This document shows positions 19,304 to 28,475 of a DNA stretch of 64,000 nucleotides, piece after piece. The first letter of the stretch is position 1, and every line of letters starts with the position of its first letter. Source of the stretch: Rhizobium rosettiformans W3. GTDB lineage: Bacteria > Pseudomonadota > Alphaproteobacteria > Rhizobiales > Rhizobiaceae. The stretch spans positions 186,001 through 250,000 of the forward strand of contig NZ_STGU01000008.1 in NCBI RefSeq assembly GCF_004912135.1. The letters are read 5' to 3'. Under the pieces are notes generated by a model that worked only from the letters and a program-made list of their open reading frames with translations, ran no database searches and was not told the DNA's origin. The position numbers were made by a program, and so were the translations under genes.

Positions 19304-20098
19304 ATGACACGCTCCACGACATTCAAGGCGACGCTCTTTGCCGGGCTGCTCGCCGCATTTTCGACCAGCGCCCATGCCGCCGACCTGACGGTCGGTGCCA
19401 ATATCGGCAATGTCCCATGGGAATTCGAAGACGCCAGCGGCAAGGTGACCGGCTTCGAGGTCGACCTCGTCAACGAAATCGCCAAGCGGCTCGGCAAGAC
19501 GGTCGAATTCGTCAATACGCCCTTCAACGGCCTCTTCCCGGCCGTTCAGTCGGGCCGCATCAACATGGCGATTTCCTCGATCACCATCACCGAGAAACGT
19601 CTCGAATCGGTCTCCTTCGCCCAGCCCTATTATGACAGCGACCAGTCGCTGACGGTCACTGCCGCCTCCGGCATCACGGGTCTGAAGGACATGGGCGACA
19701 AGGTTGTCGGCGTCGACACCGGCTCGACCGGCGACATGTGGGCCGAAGCCAACAAGGGCGAGTACAAGCTTGGCGAGATCCGCCGCTTCGAAGGCCTCCA
19801 GCCGGCCATGCTCGATCTGGTCGCCGGCCGCATCGACGGCTACATCTCCGACATCCCGGCCCTTCTCTACTACGTCAAGGGCAAGCCGGAATTGAAGGTG
19901 GTCGAGCGTATTCCGACCGGCGAAAAATACTCGATCATGTTCAACAAGGATGATCCACTCGCAGCCGAGGTGAACACCGTCATCACCACGCTGAAGCAGG
20001 AAGGCTTCATCGCAAAGCTGCACGAGACCTGGTTCGGCGCCAAGGCTGAGGACACGACCTCGACCGTCACCGTCCTCGACATGCCCAAGGCCATGTAA
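19304..20098 (+). CDS. Polar amino-acid-type ABC transporter, substrate-binding protein
   Basis: Periplasmic binding protein of 264 residues (SBP family 3). A Sec signal (KATLFAGLLAAFSTSAHA, cleavage before ADLTVG) is followed by FEDASGKVTGFEVDLVNEIAKRLG, the family signature, then MAISSITITEKRLESVSFAQPYYDS. The ATG at 19304 has AAGGGG upstream. First gene of a five-gene rightward operon with permease, ATPase, class V aminotransferase and hydantoinase. The ligand is probably an amino acid or ring compound processed by those enzymes; identity unknown. Confidence 0.92.
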   Translation: MTRSTTFKATLFAGLLAAFSTSAHAADLTVGANIGNVPWEFEDASGKVTGFEVDLVNEIAKRLGKTVEFVNTPFNGLFPAVQSGRINMAISSITITEKRLESVSFAQPYYDSDQSLTVTAASGITGLKDMGDKVVGVDTGSTGDMWAEANKGEYKLGEIRRFEGLQPAMLDLVAGRIDGYISDIPALLYYVKGKPELKVVERIPTGEKYSIMFNKDDPLAAEVNTVITTLKQEGFIAKLHETWFGAKAEDTTSTVTVLDMPKAM

Positions 20099-20161
20099 GC
20101 TCGAAACGCAAACCGGCGGAGCGCAAGAGTTCCGCCGGCCTGCCATGGGAGCCGGTCCGGC

Positions 20162-20833
20162 ATGACACTCATCAATACCTTCTTCAACCTCGACGTCCTC
20201 ATGAACAGCCTTCCGGCTCTTCTCTGGGGTCTCGTGGTCACCCTGCAGATCGGCGTCACCAGCATTCTCGTCGGCCTGGCGGGCGGTCTCTTTCTCGCGG
20301 TCACCCGCCTCTATGCGCCTGCCTTCATCAAGCTCCTCATCCGGATCTATATCGACATCTTCCGCTCGATCCCCCTGCTGGTGCTTTTGATCGTCGTTTA
20401 CTATGCGCTTCCCTTTGTCGGCATTCGCCTCTCGCCCTTCCTGTCGGCTGTTACGGCGCTCTCGCTGGTCTCGGCGGCCTATACGGCAGAAATCTTCCGC
20501 GCCGGCATCGAAGCCATCCCGCACGGACAATTCGAGGCGTCTGCAGCGCTTGGCCTTTCCAACCGCCACACCATGGTGGACGTGATCCTGCCCCAGGCAA
20601 TCCGCATCGTCATTCCGCCACTGACGAACAACTGCATCAACGTCATGAAGGACACGGCCCTTGCCTCCGTCGTCGCCATGCCGGATCTCTTGAAGCAGGC
20701 CACCCAGGCCCAGGCTCTTGCCGCCAATCCGACACCGCTGATCGGTGCCGCCCTCATCTATATCGCCCTTCTCTGGCCCATGGTCGCGGTCGTCTCGCGC
20801 CTTGAAAAACACTTCAGCCGGGGGAAACGCTGA
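20162..20833 (+). CDS. Polar amino-acid-type ABC transporter, permease
   Basis: Inner-membrane permease of 223 residues in the HisM/GlnP family. It has about five hydrophobic segments, the family [15 protein letters not shown] motif, and the EAA loop [30 protein letters not shown]. It is the only permease in the operon, so the channel is probably a homodimer. The stop overlaps the ATPase start (TGATG at 20831-20835), showing translational coupling. The gap of 63 bases after the binding-protein gene shows no clear terminator. Confidence 0.93.
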   Translation: MTLINTFFNLDVLMNSLPALLWGLVVTLQIGVTSILVGLAGGLFLAVTRLYAPAFIKLLIRIYIDIFRSIPLLVLLIVVYYALPFVGIRLSPFLSAVTALSLVSAAYTAEIFRAGIEAIPHGQFEASAALGLSNRHTMVDVILPQAIRIVIPPLTNNCINVMKDTALASVVAMPDLLKQATQAQALAANPTPLIGAALIYIALLWPMVAVVSRLEKHFSRGKR

Positions 20834-21582
20834 TGACTGCTACAAACGCGCCGCTCATCTCCATCCGCGGCCTCACCAAGGCCTATGGCACCTTCACCGT
20901 CCTGCATGGGATAGACCTCGACATCGCCGAGGGAGAAGTCGTCTGCGTCATCGGCCCCTCGGGTTCGGGCAAGTCGACGCTCATCCGCTGCATCAATCAT
21001 CTGGAAGCCTTCGCGCCGGAAAGCCGCATCACGGTCGATGGCATCACCGTCGAGCCGGGCCCGAGCCTTGCCAAGGTCCGTGCCGAAGTGGGCATGGTCT
21101 TCCAGTCCTTCAATCTCTTTCCCCACATGACGGTTCTGAAAAACGTCATGCTCGCTCCCATGCGGGTCCGCGGCACACCGGAAAAGGAAGCCGAGCGCAA
21201 GGCGCGCGAGCTTCTCGCCCGCGTCGGGATTGCAGAGCAGGCGGAGAAGTTTCCCGGACAGCTCTCCGGCGGTCAGCAGCAACGGGTTGCCATTGCCCGG
21301 GCGCTTGCCATGGAGCCGCGGGTGCTGCTCTTCGACGAGCCGACATCGGCACTCGATCCGGAAATGGTCGGCGAAGTGCTCGACGTGATGCGCAAGCTTG
21401 CGGGATCCGGCGTCACCATGATCGTCGTGACGCATGAAATGGGCTTTGCCCGTCAGGTTGCCGACCGGGTGATCTTCATGGATGGCGGCCGTCTGGTCGA
21501 AAGCGGACCGCCGGAAGACATCTTCGACAGCCCCAAACACGAACGGACGCGCGGCTTCCTGCGCGCAGTCCTCAACCACTGA
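20833..21582 (+). CDS. Polar amino-acid-type ABC transporter, ATP-binding protein
   Basis: Cytoplasmic ATPase of 249 residues in the GlnQ/HisP family. Walker A is GPSGSGKST, the Q-loop is [17 protein letters not shown], the signature is [15 protein letters not shown], Walker B is [14 protein letters not shown], and the H-loop is VVTHEMGFA. The start codon overlaps the permease stop. It energises uptake of the operon's substrate. Confidence 0.94.
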   Translation: MTATNAPLISIRGLTKAYGTFTVLHGIDLDIAEGEVVCVIGPSGSGKSTLIRCINHLEAFAPESRITVDGITVEPGPSLAKVRAEVGMVFQSFNLFPHMTVLKNVMLAPMRVRGTPEKEAERKARELLARVGIAEQAEKFPGQLSGGQQQRVAIARALAMEPRVLLFDEPTSALDPEMVGEVLDVMRKLAGSGVTMIVVTHEMGFARQVADRVIFMDGGRLVESGPPEDIFDSPKHERTRGFLRAVLNH

Positions 21583-21611
21583 ACAAGAACAAGACTGGAG
21601 GACACCCCGCC

Positions 21612-22883
21612 ATGGCGACCCAAGACCAGAAGGCGCTCGATCTCGATTACGTGCGAAGCCAGTTCCCGGGGCTTTCCCGCGGATGGACCTTCTTCGACAA
21701 TGCCGGTGGATCGCAGATCCTCAAAGGCGCTGTCGAACGCATGAACACGTTCCTCTATGAAAAGAATGTCCAGATCGGCGGATCCTACGAGGTCTCGCAA
21801 GCGGCAGCGGCAGCCCTTTACGAGGCCCGCACGGCCGCCATGCATCTCGTGAATGCCAACCGCCCCGAAGAAATCGTCTTCGGCAATTCGACGACGGCAC
21901 TCCTGCAGAACCTGGCGCGCGCCATGCACAGCCAGCTGTCGCCGGGTGACGAGATCATCATCACGGTCTCCGACCATGAATCCAATATCGGTCCCTGGGA
22001 TCGCCTGCAGGAACGCGGCGTGGTGCTGAAGATCTGGCCGCTCAACAAGGAGACCCTGACGCTCGACCTTGCCGATCTCGGCGCCCTCATGACCCAAAAA
22101 ACCAAGCTGGTCTGTGTCACCCATTGCTCGAACCTCTTGGGCTCGATCAATCCGATCCGCGAGATCGCCGATTTCGTCCATGCTCGCGGTGCCAAGATCT
22201 GCGTCGATGCCGTCGCCTATGCCCCGCATCGCGCCGTCGACGTTAAGGCCTTCGACGTCGATTACTATGTCTTCAGCCTCTACAAGACCTATGGGCCGCA
22301 TTACGCGCTGATGTACGGCAAATACGACCTGCTCCTCGCGCTCGACCCGCTCTATCACTACTTCTACGGCCACGACAAAGTCCCCGGCAAGCTCGAGCCC
22401 GGTAACCCGAACTACGAGCTCGCCTATTCGACCTGCGGGATCGTCGACTACCTGGTCTCTCTCGGCGAACAGGCCGGTGAGACCGGCTCAATCAGGCAGA
22501 AGATCGAAGCCGCTTATCGCGCGATCACGGTCCAGGAAGACGCGCTCACCGAACGCCTGCTGACCTATCTGCGCTCGCGCAACGACTGCATGATCGTCGG
22601 CCAATCCGTGAACAGGGAGAGCCAGCGCGTCCCGACCATCGCCTTCCGTTTCGATGGACGCGAGGCGGCCGACCTCTGCAAGGCGATGGACGCGGAAAAG
22701 ATCGCCATGCGCTTCGGTGATTTCCATTCACGTCGGCTTGCCGAATATCTCGGCCTCACCGACCATGGCGGCATGCTGCGCGTCTCCATGGTGCATTACA
22801 ACACGATCGAGGAAGTCGATCGCTTCACGGCTGCTCTCGACCGCATTCTGGCCGGGGAAGCGGGCATGGCAAAGGCCAGCTGA
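21612..22883 (+). CDS. Class V aminotransferase / cysteine desulfurase-like protein (PLP enzyme)
   Basis: PLP-dependent enzyme of 423 residues. Seen are the N-terminal FFDNAGGSQ, NSTTALLQNLARAM, the PLP ring-stacking region SDHESNIGPWDRL, CVDAVAYAPHRAVD (Asp contacting the PLP nitrogen) and SLYKTYGPH with the Schiff-base lysine. It resembles the cysteine-desulfurase-like branch (TIGR01976 type) rather than IscS/SufS, and no Fe-S assembly genes are nearby. Preceded by GACTGGAGG, 29 bases after the ATPase gene. With the hydantoinase next door, a role in breaking down an imported nitrogen- or sulfur-containing metabolite is inferred; reaction unknown. Confidence 0.85.
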   Translation: MATQDQKALDLDYVRSQFPGLSRGWTFFDNAGGSQILKGAVERMNTFLYEKNVQIGGSYEVSQAAAAALYEARTAAMHLVNANRPEEIVFGNSTTALLQNLARAMHSQLSPGDEIIITVSDHESNIGPWDRLQERGVVLKIWPLNKETLTLDLADLGALMTQKTKLVCVTHCSNLLGSINPIREIADFVHARGAKICVDAVAYAPHRAVDVKAFDVDYYVFSLYKTYGPHYALMYGKYDLLLALDPLYHYFYGHDKVPGKLEPGNPNYELAYSTCGIVDYLVSLGEQAGETGSIRQKIEAAYRAITVQEDALTERLLTYLRSRNDCMIVGQSVNRESQRVPTIAFRFDGREAADLCKAMDAEKIAMRFGDFHSRRLAEYLGLTDHGGMLRVSMVHYNTIEEVDRFTAALDRILAGEAGMAKAS

Positions 22884-22908
22884 GGCCCAACACGAAAGGA
22901 TGGACGGG

Positions 22909-24339
22909 ATGCGCTTCGATACGGTGATCCGCAACGGAACGGTGGTGACAGCGAGCGATACCTTCGTCAGCGACGTCGGCATCAGGGACGGCCGGATCGT
23001 GGCGCTCGCGACCGGTCTGACAGACGCCGATGACGTCATCGACGCCACCGGCCTCTTCGTGCTCCCCGGTGGTATCGACAGCCACGTCCATCTCGACCAG
23101 CCCTCCGGCGACGGCATCGTCATGGCCGACGATTTCGACAGTGGGACCAGATCTGCGGCCATCGGCGGCAACAGCACCGTGCTTGCCTTCTGCATGCAGG
23201 AAAAGGGACAGTCCCTGCGCGAGGCACTCAAGGTTTATCATGCAAAGGCCGAGGGCAAGTGCCATGTCGACGTCTCCTTCCACCTTGTGATCACGGATCC
23301 GACGGCGGAAGTGCTCGGTCAGGAACTGTCGGCACTGGTGGAGGATGGCTATACATCGCTCAAGGTCTTCATGACCTATGAGGGCCTGCGTCTGCGCGAC
23401 GACGAGATCCTGGCAACGCTGGACACGGCACGCCGCACCGGGGCGCTGGTCATGGTCCACTGCGAAAACGAAGATGCCATCCGCTATCTCATCGGCCGCC
23501 ACGAGGGAGAGGGCAAACTCGCGCCGAAATATCATGCCACGACCCGGCCGATAGCTGCCGAGCGTGAAGCGACCCACCGCGCCCTGTCGCTCGCCGAAAT
23601 CGTCGATGTGCCAATCGTCATCGTGCATGTCTCCAATCGCGAGGCGATGGAAGAAATTCGCCGGGCCCGTCAGCGCGGCCAGAAAATCGCCGGCGAGACC
23701 TGCCCGCAATATCTGATGTTGACCGCGGATGATCTGGACCTCGAAGGCTTGGATGGCGCCAAATATGTCTGTTCTCCGCCACCGCGCGACAAGGCGAGCC
23801 AGGACGCCTGCTGGGAGGGGATCGAACAGGGCGTCTTCGACCTCTTTTCCTCCGACCACTGCCCCTTCCGCTTCGACAATCCGGAAGGCAAGCTGAACGA
23901 GAAGGGCAAGCGGCATTTCCGCTGGATCCCGAATGGCATTCCCGGCGTGGGAACCCGTCTGCCGATCCTCTTTTCCGAAGGCGTGATGAAAGGCCGGATC
24001 GACATCAACCGCTTCGTGGCCGTCACATCCACCAACCATGCAAAGCTCTACGGCATGTACCCGCAGAAGGGCACGATTGCGATCGGATCGGACGCCGACA
24101 TCGCGCTTTGGGATCCGAGGAAGAAGGTCACCCTGACCAACGAGATCCTCCAGCACGGCGCCGATTACACGCCTTACGAGGGGCTCGAGCTTCAAGGTTG
24201 GCCGGTACGGCTGCTCGTTCGTGGTCAGACGATTATGGAAGACGGATCGCTCATCAACGAAGCGCGCGGTGAGTATCAGAGCCGCAAGAGGTCAAACCTG
24301 ATTGCGGACACCAGTTCGGTCGCCTCACTAACGCCCTAG
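22909..24339 (+). CDS. Dihydropyrimidinase / D-hydantoinase family amidohydrolase
   Basis: Cyclic-amide hydrolase of 476 residues. The binuclear-metal ligands are all visible: HVH in GGIDSHVHLDQP, the carboxylated lysine in TSLKVFMTYEG, His in VMVHCEN, His in VIVHVSN, and Asp in FSSDHCPF. This pattern marks an active hydantoinase/dihydropyrimidinase. The ATG at 22909 has AAAGGA eight bases upstream; an ATG at 22900 overlaps that site and is less likely. It ends the operon. It should open a dihydropyrimidine or hydantoin ring; the true substrate is uncertain because no beta-ureidopropionase or dihydropyrimidine dehydrogenase genes lie nearby. Confidence 0.9.
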   Translation: MRFDTVIRNGTVVTASDTFVSDVGIRDGRIVALATGLTDADDVIDATGLFVLPGGIDSHVHLDQPSGDGIVMADDFDSGTRSAAIGGNSTVLAFCMQEKGQSLREALKVYHAKAEGKCHVDVSFHLVITDPTAEVLGQELSALVEDGYTSLKVFMTYEGLRLRDDEILATLDTARRTGALVMVHCENEDAIRYLIGRHEGEGKLAPKYHATTRPIAAEREATHRALSLAEIVDVPIVIVHVSNREAMEEIRRARQRGQKIAGETCPQYLMLTADDLDLEGLDGAKYVCSPPPRDKASQDACWEGIEQGVFDLFSSDHCPFRFDNPEGKLNEKGKRHFRWIPNGIPGVGTRLPILFSEGVMKGRIDINRFVAVTSTNHAKLYGMYPQKGTIAIGSDADIALWDPRKKVTLTNEILQHGADYTPYEGLELQGWPVRLLVRGQTIMEDGSLINEARGEYQSRKRSNLIADTSSVASLTP

Positions 24340-24381
24340 AGAGACAGGCAGCGCTGCTTTCAAGTAGCTCGCCAGGAAAAC

Positions 24382-25842
24382 CTAAACCACCGCTTCCGCT
24401 TCAATCTCCACTTCATAGTCACCGACCAAAGCGCCGGCCTCGATCAGGGTGTTGGCTGGAAGCACGTCAGAAAAAAAGCGGCCATGGGCCCGCGAGACAG
24501 GCTCCCACTGTGACGCATCCTTCAGATAGATGCGCGTGCGGACGACATCCTCCATCTTACCGCCGAGAGCAGAGATGGAAGCCAAGATCTTGTCGAGGAT
24601 GTAGGTCGCCTGCGCGCCCGGATCGCCGGGCGCCACACAACGGTTACTGCCGTGGGTTGCCGTGGTACCCGATACCAGGATTCTGTCCCCGATCCGCACG
24701 GCCCTGCTGTAGCCGGCCAGCGGCTCCCAAATGCTTCCCGAGGAAACCCGCATGCGATCCGCGCGCCCCGGCACCGGAACGGCCGTGTAGACGGACGGGA
24801 TCGCATCGAGATGATGGCTGAGGTCGCCGGATGCGGTCAGGAAGGGCGGCTTTCGATATTCATCGCCGCAATCGCCGGGAATGGGTGTGGCCTCAGTAAA
24901 GGCGCTCTCGAGCAGGTCCCGGTCCTCCGCATCCAGTGCGAAGGTGAAGACCTTCAGGTTGTCGTTGCGATGCTCGTTCTCACCGAGCCGGGCCCCGATG
25001 ATCGTGGCAGCAACGGCCGGGTGTTCGAGAACCCAGCGGCTGGCGACGTTGGAGATCGAGACCCCGTGTTTGAGGGCGATCGTGGATGCCGCCCTGAGAA
25101 TACCCTGATAGACGCCCCATCCGCCGGCCGTATCGATGAAGCGTTTGTATTTCGACCGGCTCCAGTCGGGGATCGACGCGGGCTCCGGCTGACCGAGCCA
25201 CTTCTCCGACAGAAACCCGCCGCAGAGCGTGCCATAGGCCAGAAGCTTGACGCCGCGCCTCAGGCATAGTGCTGACAAATCGCCGGCGGCGCGCCGGTCG
25301 ATCAGGGAGAAAGACACCTGGTTGCTGGCGATATCGATGCCATCGGAGAGCGCGACGTTGAGATGCGCTGCATCGAAATTGGTAAGGCCGAGGGCGCCGA
25401 TCAGGCCTTCTTCTTTCATCGCCTGCATCTCATGCAGCGCATCGAGCCAGGCCGGATGCTCGAAGGTCCACCAATGGAACTGTAGAAGATCGACCTTGTC
25501 GACGCCGAGGCGGGTAAGTCGGTCCTCCACGCCCCGTCGCACCACGTCGCGCGTCATCGGACCAGGCTCGGGGCACCATTTGGTGAAAGCCACCGGTCGC
25601 TTCTCGCCAGCGGCATAGCGCTTCAGGAGGTGACCGGTGATGATCTCTGCCGATCCATAATGATCGGCCATGTCGAAACTGTCGAACCCGGCCTCCGCAT
25701 AGGCCTGCAGGGCATCGGCCCCCTCTTCCGGATCGACCGTGGCGCCGTCTTTCTCGATATCGGCAACCTGCCACAGCCCACAGACGAGGCGGCTGATCGA
25801 CAGGTCAGGCGTGAGCGCGATACGTTCGGGATGCTGGGACAC
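24382..25842 (-). CDS. Aldo/keto reductase fused to a RidA-like (YjgF/Rid) domain
   Basis: A 486-residue two-domain protein. Residues 1-335 form an aldo/keto reductase with the catalytic tetrad: Asp and Tyr in DMADHYGSAE, Lys in AFTKWCP, His in LLQFHWW; the NADPH site has ATIIGARLGENEH. Residues 366-486 form a RidA/Rid-family domain (AVRIGDRILVSGTT ... VVRTRIYLKD ... VEIEAEAVV). The Rid arginine that sits in the PAR motif of deaminating members appears as Asn (PANT), so imine deaminase activity is doubtful. It leads nothing downstream but sits 20 bases after the LivM-type gene, at the end of the leftward operon. The fusion suggests reduction of an intermediate linked to a reactive enamine, imine or carbamate. 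Confidence 0.87.
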   Translation of the reverse strand: MSQHPERIALTPDLSISRLVCGLWQVADIEKDGATVDPEEGADALQAYAEAGFDSFDMADHYGSAEIITGHLLKRYAAGEKRPVAFTKWCPEPGPMTRDVVRRGVEDRLTRLGVDKVDLLQFHWWTFEHPAWLDALHEMQAMKEEGLIGALGLTNFDAAHLNVALSDGIDIASNQVSFSLIDRRAAGDLSALCLRRGVKLLAYGTLCGGFLSEKWLGQPEPASIPDWSRSKYKRFIDTAGGWGVYQGILRAASTIALKHGVSISNVASRWVLEHPAVAATIIGARLGENEHRNDNLKVFTFALDAEDRDLLESAFTEATPIPGDCGDEYRKPPFLTASGDLSHHLDAIPSVYTAVPVPGRADRMRVSSGSIWEPLAGYSRAVRIGDRILVSGTTATHGSNRCVAPGDPGAQATYILDKILASISALGGKMEDVVRTRIYLKDASQWEPVSRAHGRFFSDVLPANTLIEAGALVGDYEVEIEAEAVV

Positions 25843-25861
25843 GGCGATGATTCCTTGGTGA

Positions 25862-26824
25862 TCAGGGTTGTTTGGTGCGGCGGCTGAGGCGCGCGAGCGG
25901 GCTCACCTCGCCGAACAGGCCGCGCGGGCGCAGCAGCAGCATCAGGCAGAGCCCCAGGCCGATCGCAACGATCTGCAAGGCGGCAGCCCGCGCCTGCTCT
26001 TCGGGCGGCACGAAGGCGGAGACGGCAGCGGCCGTGAGCGCCCAGAGCCCCCAGACGAGAATGGCGCCGGCAATCGCGCCGCGATTGTTGCCCGAGCCGC
26101 CGACGATCAGCATGGCCCAGACCTGGAAGGTGAGCACCGGCATGTAGTTGTCGGGTGCGATAAAGCCGATGAAATGTGCCTGGGCAGCGCCAGCAAGGCC
26201 CATGATCGCGCCGCCGAGGGTAAAGGCCTGCAGGCGAAAGCGGACAGGCCGCTTGCCAAGCGCCTGGGCGGCCACCTCGTCTTCTCGGATCGCCCGCAAG
26301 ACGCGTCCCCAGGGGCTGCGCGACAGGTGCTGCAGACCGAGATAGAGCACCAGCACAACAAGCGCCATGAGAGCGCAGTTGGCGAGACTGAAAAGCAGTG
26401 CATCGCCCTGCAGATCGGCGAAGGGACGCGGAATGAAACCGATCCCGAAGGCTCCGCCGGTCACGCTTTGAAGATTGAGCATGCAGAGCTGAACGGTGAC
26501 GGCCACGCCGAAGGTGGCGATTGCCAGATAATCGGATCTCAACCGGATCGTCAGCGCGCCAACGGCCCAGGACAACGCTCCCGAGAGAATGGCAGCCCCC
26601 AGCCAGCCCACAGCAATCGGCAGTCCGAAACCGCCAAAGCGTTCCGCAGTATCAGGAGTGGTGAGGATGGCCGACGTATAGGCCCCGACCGCGACGAAGG
26701 CCGCGATGCCGACATTGAACAGGCCTGTCATGCCCCACTGAATATTCAGCCCCAGGCAAATGATCGCATAGGTAAAGGCCATGGTCAGGAAGAAGGCGCC
26801 ATAGGCGATTAGATCGATGCTCAT
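25862..26824 (-). CDS. Branched-chain-type ABC transporter, permease (LivM type)
   Basis: Inner-membrane permease of 320 residues. Family marks are NIQWGMTGLFNVGIAAFVAVGAYTSA near the N-terminus, the loop VLRAIREDEVAAQALGKR and the C-terminal LLRPRGLFGEV. The ATG at 26824 overlaps the end of the LivH-type gene by four bases; an extension to 26902 lies inside that gene and is rejected. Part of a leftward livG-livF-livH-livM order. The HAA family carries amino acids, amides and other small polar compounds; substrate unknown here. Confidence 0.92.
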   Translation of the reverse strand: MSIDLIAYGAFFLTMAFTYAIICLGLNIQWGMTGLFNVGIAAFVAVGAYTSAILTTPDTAERFGGFGLPIAVGWLGAAILSGALSWAVGALTIRLRSDYLAIATFGVAVTVQLCMLNLQSVTGGAFGIGFIPRPFADLQGDALLFSLANCALMALVVLVLYLGLQHLSRSPWGRVLRAIREDEVAAQALGKRPVRFRLQAFTLGGAIMGLAGAAQAHFIGFIAPDNYMPVLTFQVWAMLIVGGSGNNRGAIAGAILVWGLWALTAAAVSAFVPPEEQARAAALQIVAIGLGLCLMLLLRPRGLFGEVSPLARLSRRTKQP

Positions 26825-27732
26825 GCCGCTTTTCCAAAAAGGCCGCGGGGCCGGACGAGAAGGACCGCAATCAGGATGGCAAAGGAGACTGCCGCACGCC
26901 ATTCTGCGCCAATGAGCTGGACCGTGAAGGCCTCGGCGAGGCCGATCAGCAGGCCGGCGATCATGGCACCGGGGACCGAACCGATACCGCCGAGGATCGC
27001 GGCTGCAAACAAGGGCAGCAGCAGGTCATGCCCGAGATAGGGGCGGATCTGGATGATCAGCCCGCTCATGATGCCGGCGATACAGGCAAGTGCAGCACCG
27101 AGAAACCAGGCCGTTCGGATGACCCGGCGGACATCGATGCCGGCGATACCGGCAAGACCCGGGTTTTCGCTAACAGCGCGCATCGCCCGGCCGATATCGG
27201 TCCGCGTCATGACGAGGTGAACGGTGACGACCGAAATCAGCGCCACGGCCAGCATGGCCAGCTGGTCCGGCGTCGCTCTGAGGCCCAGGCCGAGCTTCAT
27301 GGCGATCTGCAGCGCCTGGCTGAAATAGGCGGGCTTCGAGGTAAACAGGAATTCCAGCAGACTGCGCAGTGCAAGCGATGCGCCGAAGCTTGCCATCACC
27401 ATGATGATGATGGCGCTGCCGCGTCGCCGGAAACTCGAAAAGAGTGCCGCATCCACCGCCAGTGCAAGTAGCCCCGTCAGTGCGATGGCGAGGAGCGCTG
27501 CGATCGGAAGCGACCAACCAAAGGAGAACGGGCCGAGCGGCGTGGTCATCCCTGCCCCGAGCACGCCAAGGGCACTGCTGACGCCGAGTGCGAGATAGGC
27601 GCCCCAGGACAGAAGCTCGCCATGGGCGAAATTGGCAAAGCGGAGGATCGAGTAAGTCAGGGTAACGCCGACGGCGCCCAGCCCGATGATTGCGCCTGCA
27701 ATCAGCCCGTCCATCAGGAATTGCGGGTTCAT
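26821..27732 (-). CDS. Branched-chain-type ABC transporter, permease (LivH type)
   Basis: Inner-membrane permease of 303 residues with seven or eight hydrophobic segments. Family marks are LTYSILRFANFAHGELLSWGAYLAL near the N-terminus, the loop MRAVSENPGLAGIAGIDV, and LFAAAILGGIGSVPGAMIAGLLIGLAE. The start overlaps the LivF-type stop by four bases. It forms the channel together with the LivM-type partner. Confidence 0.93.
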   Translation of the reverse strand: MNPQFLMDGLIAGAIIGLGAVGVTLTYSILRFANFAHGELLSWGAYLALGVSSALGVLGAGMTTPLGPFSFGWSLPIAALLAIALTGLLALAVDAALFSSFRRRGSAIIIMVMASFGASLALRSLLEFLFTSKPAYFSQALQIAMKLGLGLRATPDQLAMLAVALISVVTVHLVMTRTDIGRAMRAVSENPGLAGIAGIDVRRVIRTAWFLGAALACIAGIMSGLIIQIRPYLGHDLLLPLFAAAILGGIGSVPGAMIAGLLIGLAEAFTVQLIGAEWRAAVSFAILIAVLLVRPRGLFGKAA

Positions 27733-28475
27733 CTCGACACCCCCTCGGCTGCACGGCCCGTGGTCCCGAGATAGATCTGCCCGATCAGTGGATCATCGGC
27801 GAGTTCCGCCGGTGTGCCCTCGTGCCGAATAACGCCCTCGGCCAAGATCACGGCACGGTCGGCAATCGCCATGGCCGCCTTCACGTTCTGCTCGACCAGA
27901 ATGATCGTCACGCCCTCGCCATTGATACGCTTGAGCATGGAAAAGACTTCGCCGACGATTTTAGGGGAAAGACCGGCAGACGGTTCATCGAGGATCAGCA
28001 CCGGCGGATCAAGCGCCAGTGCCCGCGCCACGGCCAGCATCTGCCGCTGACCGCCGGAGAGCGCCCCGGCAAGCCGTTTCGGCTGGATTGCGAGATCGGG
28101 AAAACGGCTCAACATCGTCTCGATGACAAGGCGGCGCGCGTCTTTCGGCAGGAGAGAGACCGCGATCTGCAGGTTCTCCAGAATGCTCATGCTGGCAAAG
28201 ACATTCTCCGTCTGCGGCACGAAGGCCAGACCTTCCGCCACTTTGCGATGGGGCGCGACATCCGTGATGTCCCGCCCGGCAAGGTGGACCCGGCCCGAAT
28301 GCACGGGCACCATGCCGGCGATCGCCTTGACGAAGGTAGACTTGCCTGCACCGTTCGGGCCCAGAAGCACGACAAGTTCGCCCCGTGCGACAGCAAGATC
28401 GACGCCGCGAACTATGGGGAGGTCCGGCTCGTAGCCTGCGACCAGCGCCGAGGTTGCAAGAACGGCGTCTGTCAT
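27729..28475 (-). CDS. Branched-chain-type ABC transporter, ATP-binding protein (LivF type)
   Basis: ATPase of 248 residues. Walker A is GPNGAGKST, the signature is LSGGQRQMLAVARAL, Walker B is VLILDEPSAGLSP, and the H-loop is LVEQNVKAAM, all as in LivF. It overlaps its neighbours on both sides by four bases, showing a tightly coupled operon. Confidence 0.93.
   Translation of the reverse strand: MTDAVLATSALVAGYEPDLPIVRGVDLAVARGELVVLLGPNGAGKSTFVKAIAGMVPVHSGRVHLAGRDITDVAPHRKVAEGLAFVPQTENVFASMSILENLQIAVSLLPKDARRLVIETMLSRFPDLAIQPKRLAGALSGGQRQMLAVARALALDPPVLILDEPSAGLSPKIVGEVFSMLKRINGEGVTIILVEQNVKAAMAIADRAVILAEGVIRHEGTPAELADDPLIGQIYLGTTGRAAEGVSR

Noticed and set aside
19256..20812. 518-codon minus-strand frame antisense to the amino-acid ABC binding protein and permease
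   Set aside because: The sense-strand genes have complete motifs; the antisense product is low-complexity and lacks a start signal.
22825..24195. 456-codon minus-strand frame antisense to the hydantoinase
   Set aside because: The hydantoinase metal ligands are all on the other strand; the antisense product has no recognisable domain.
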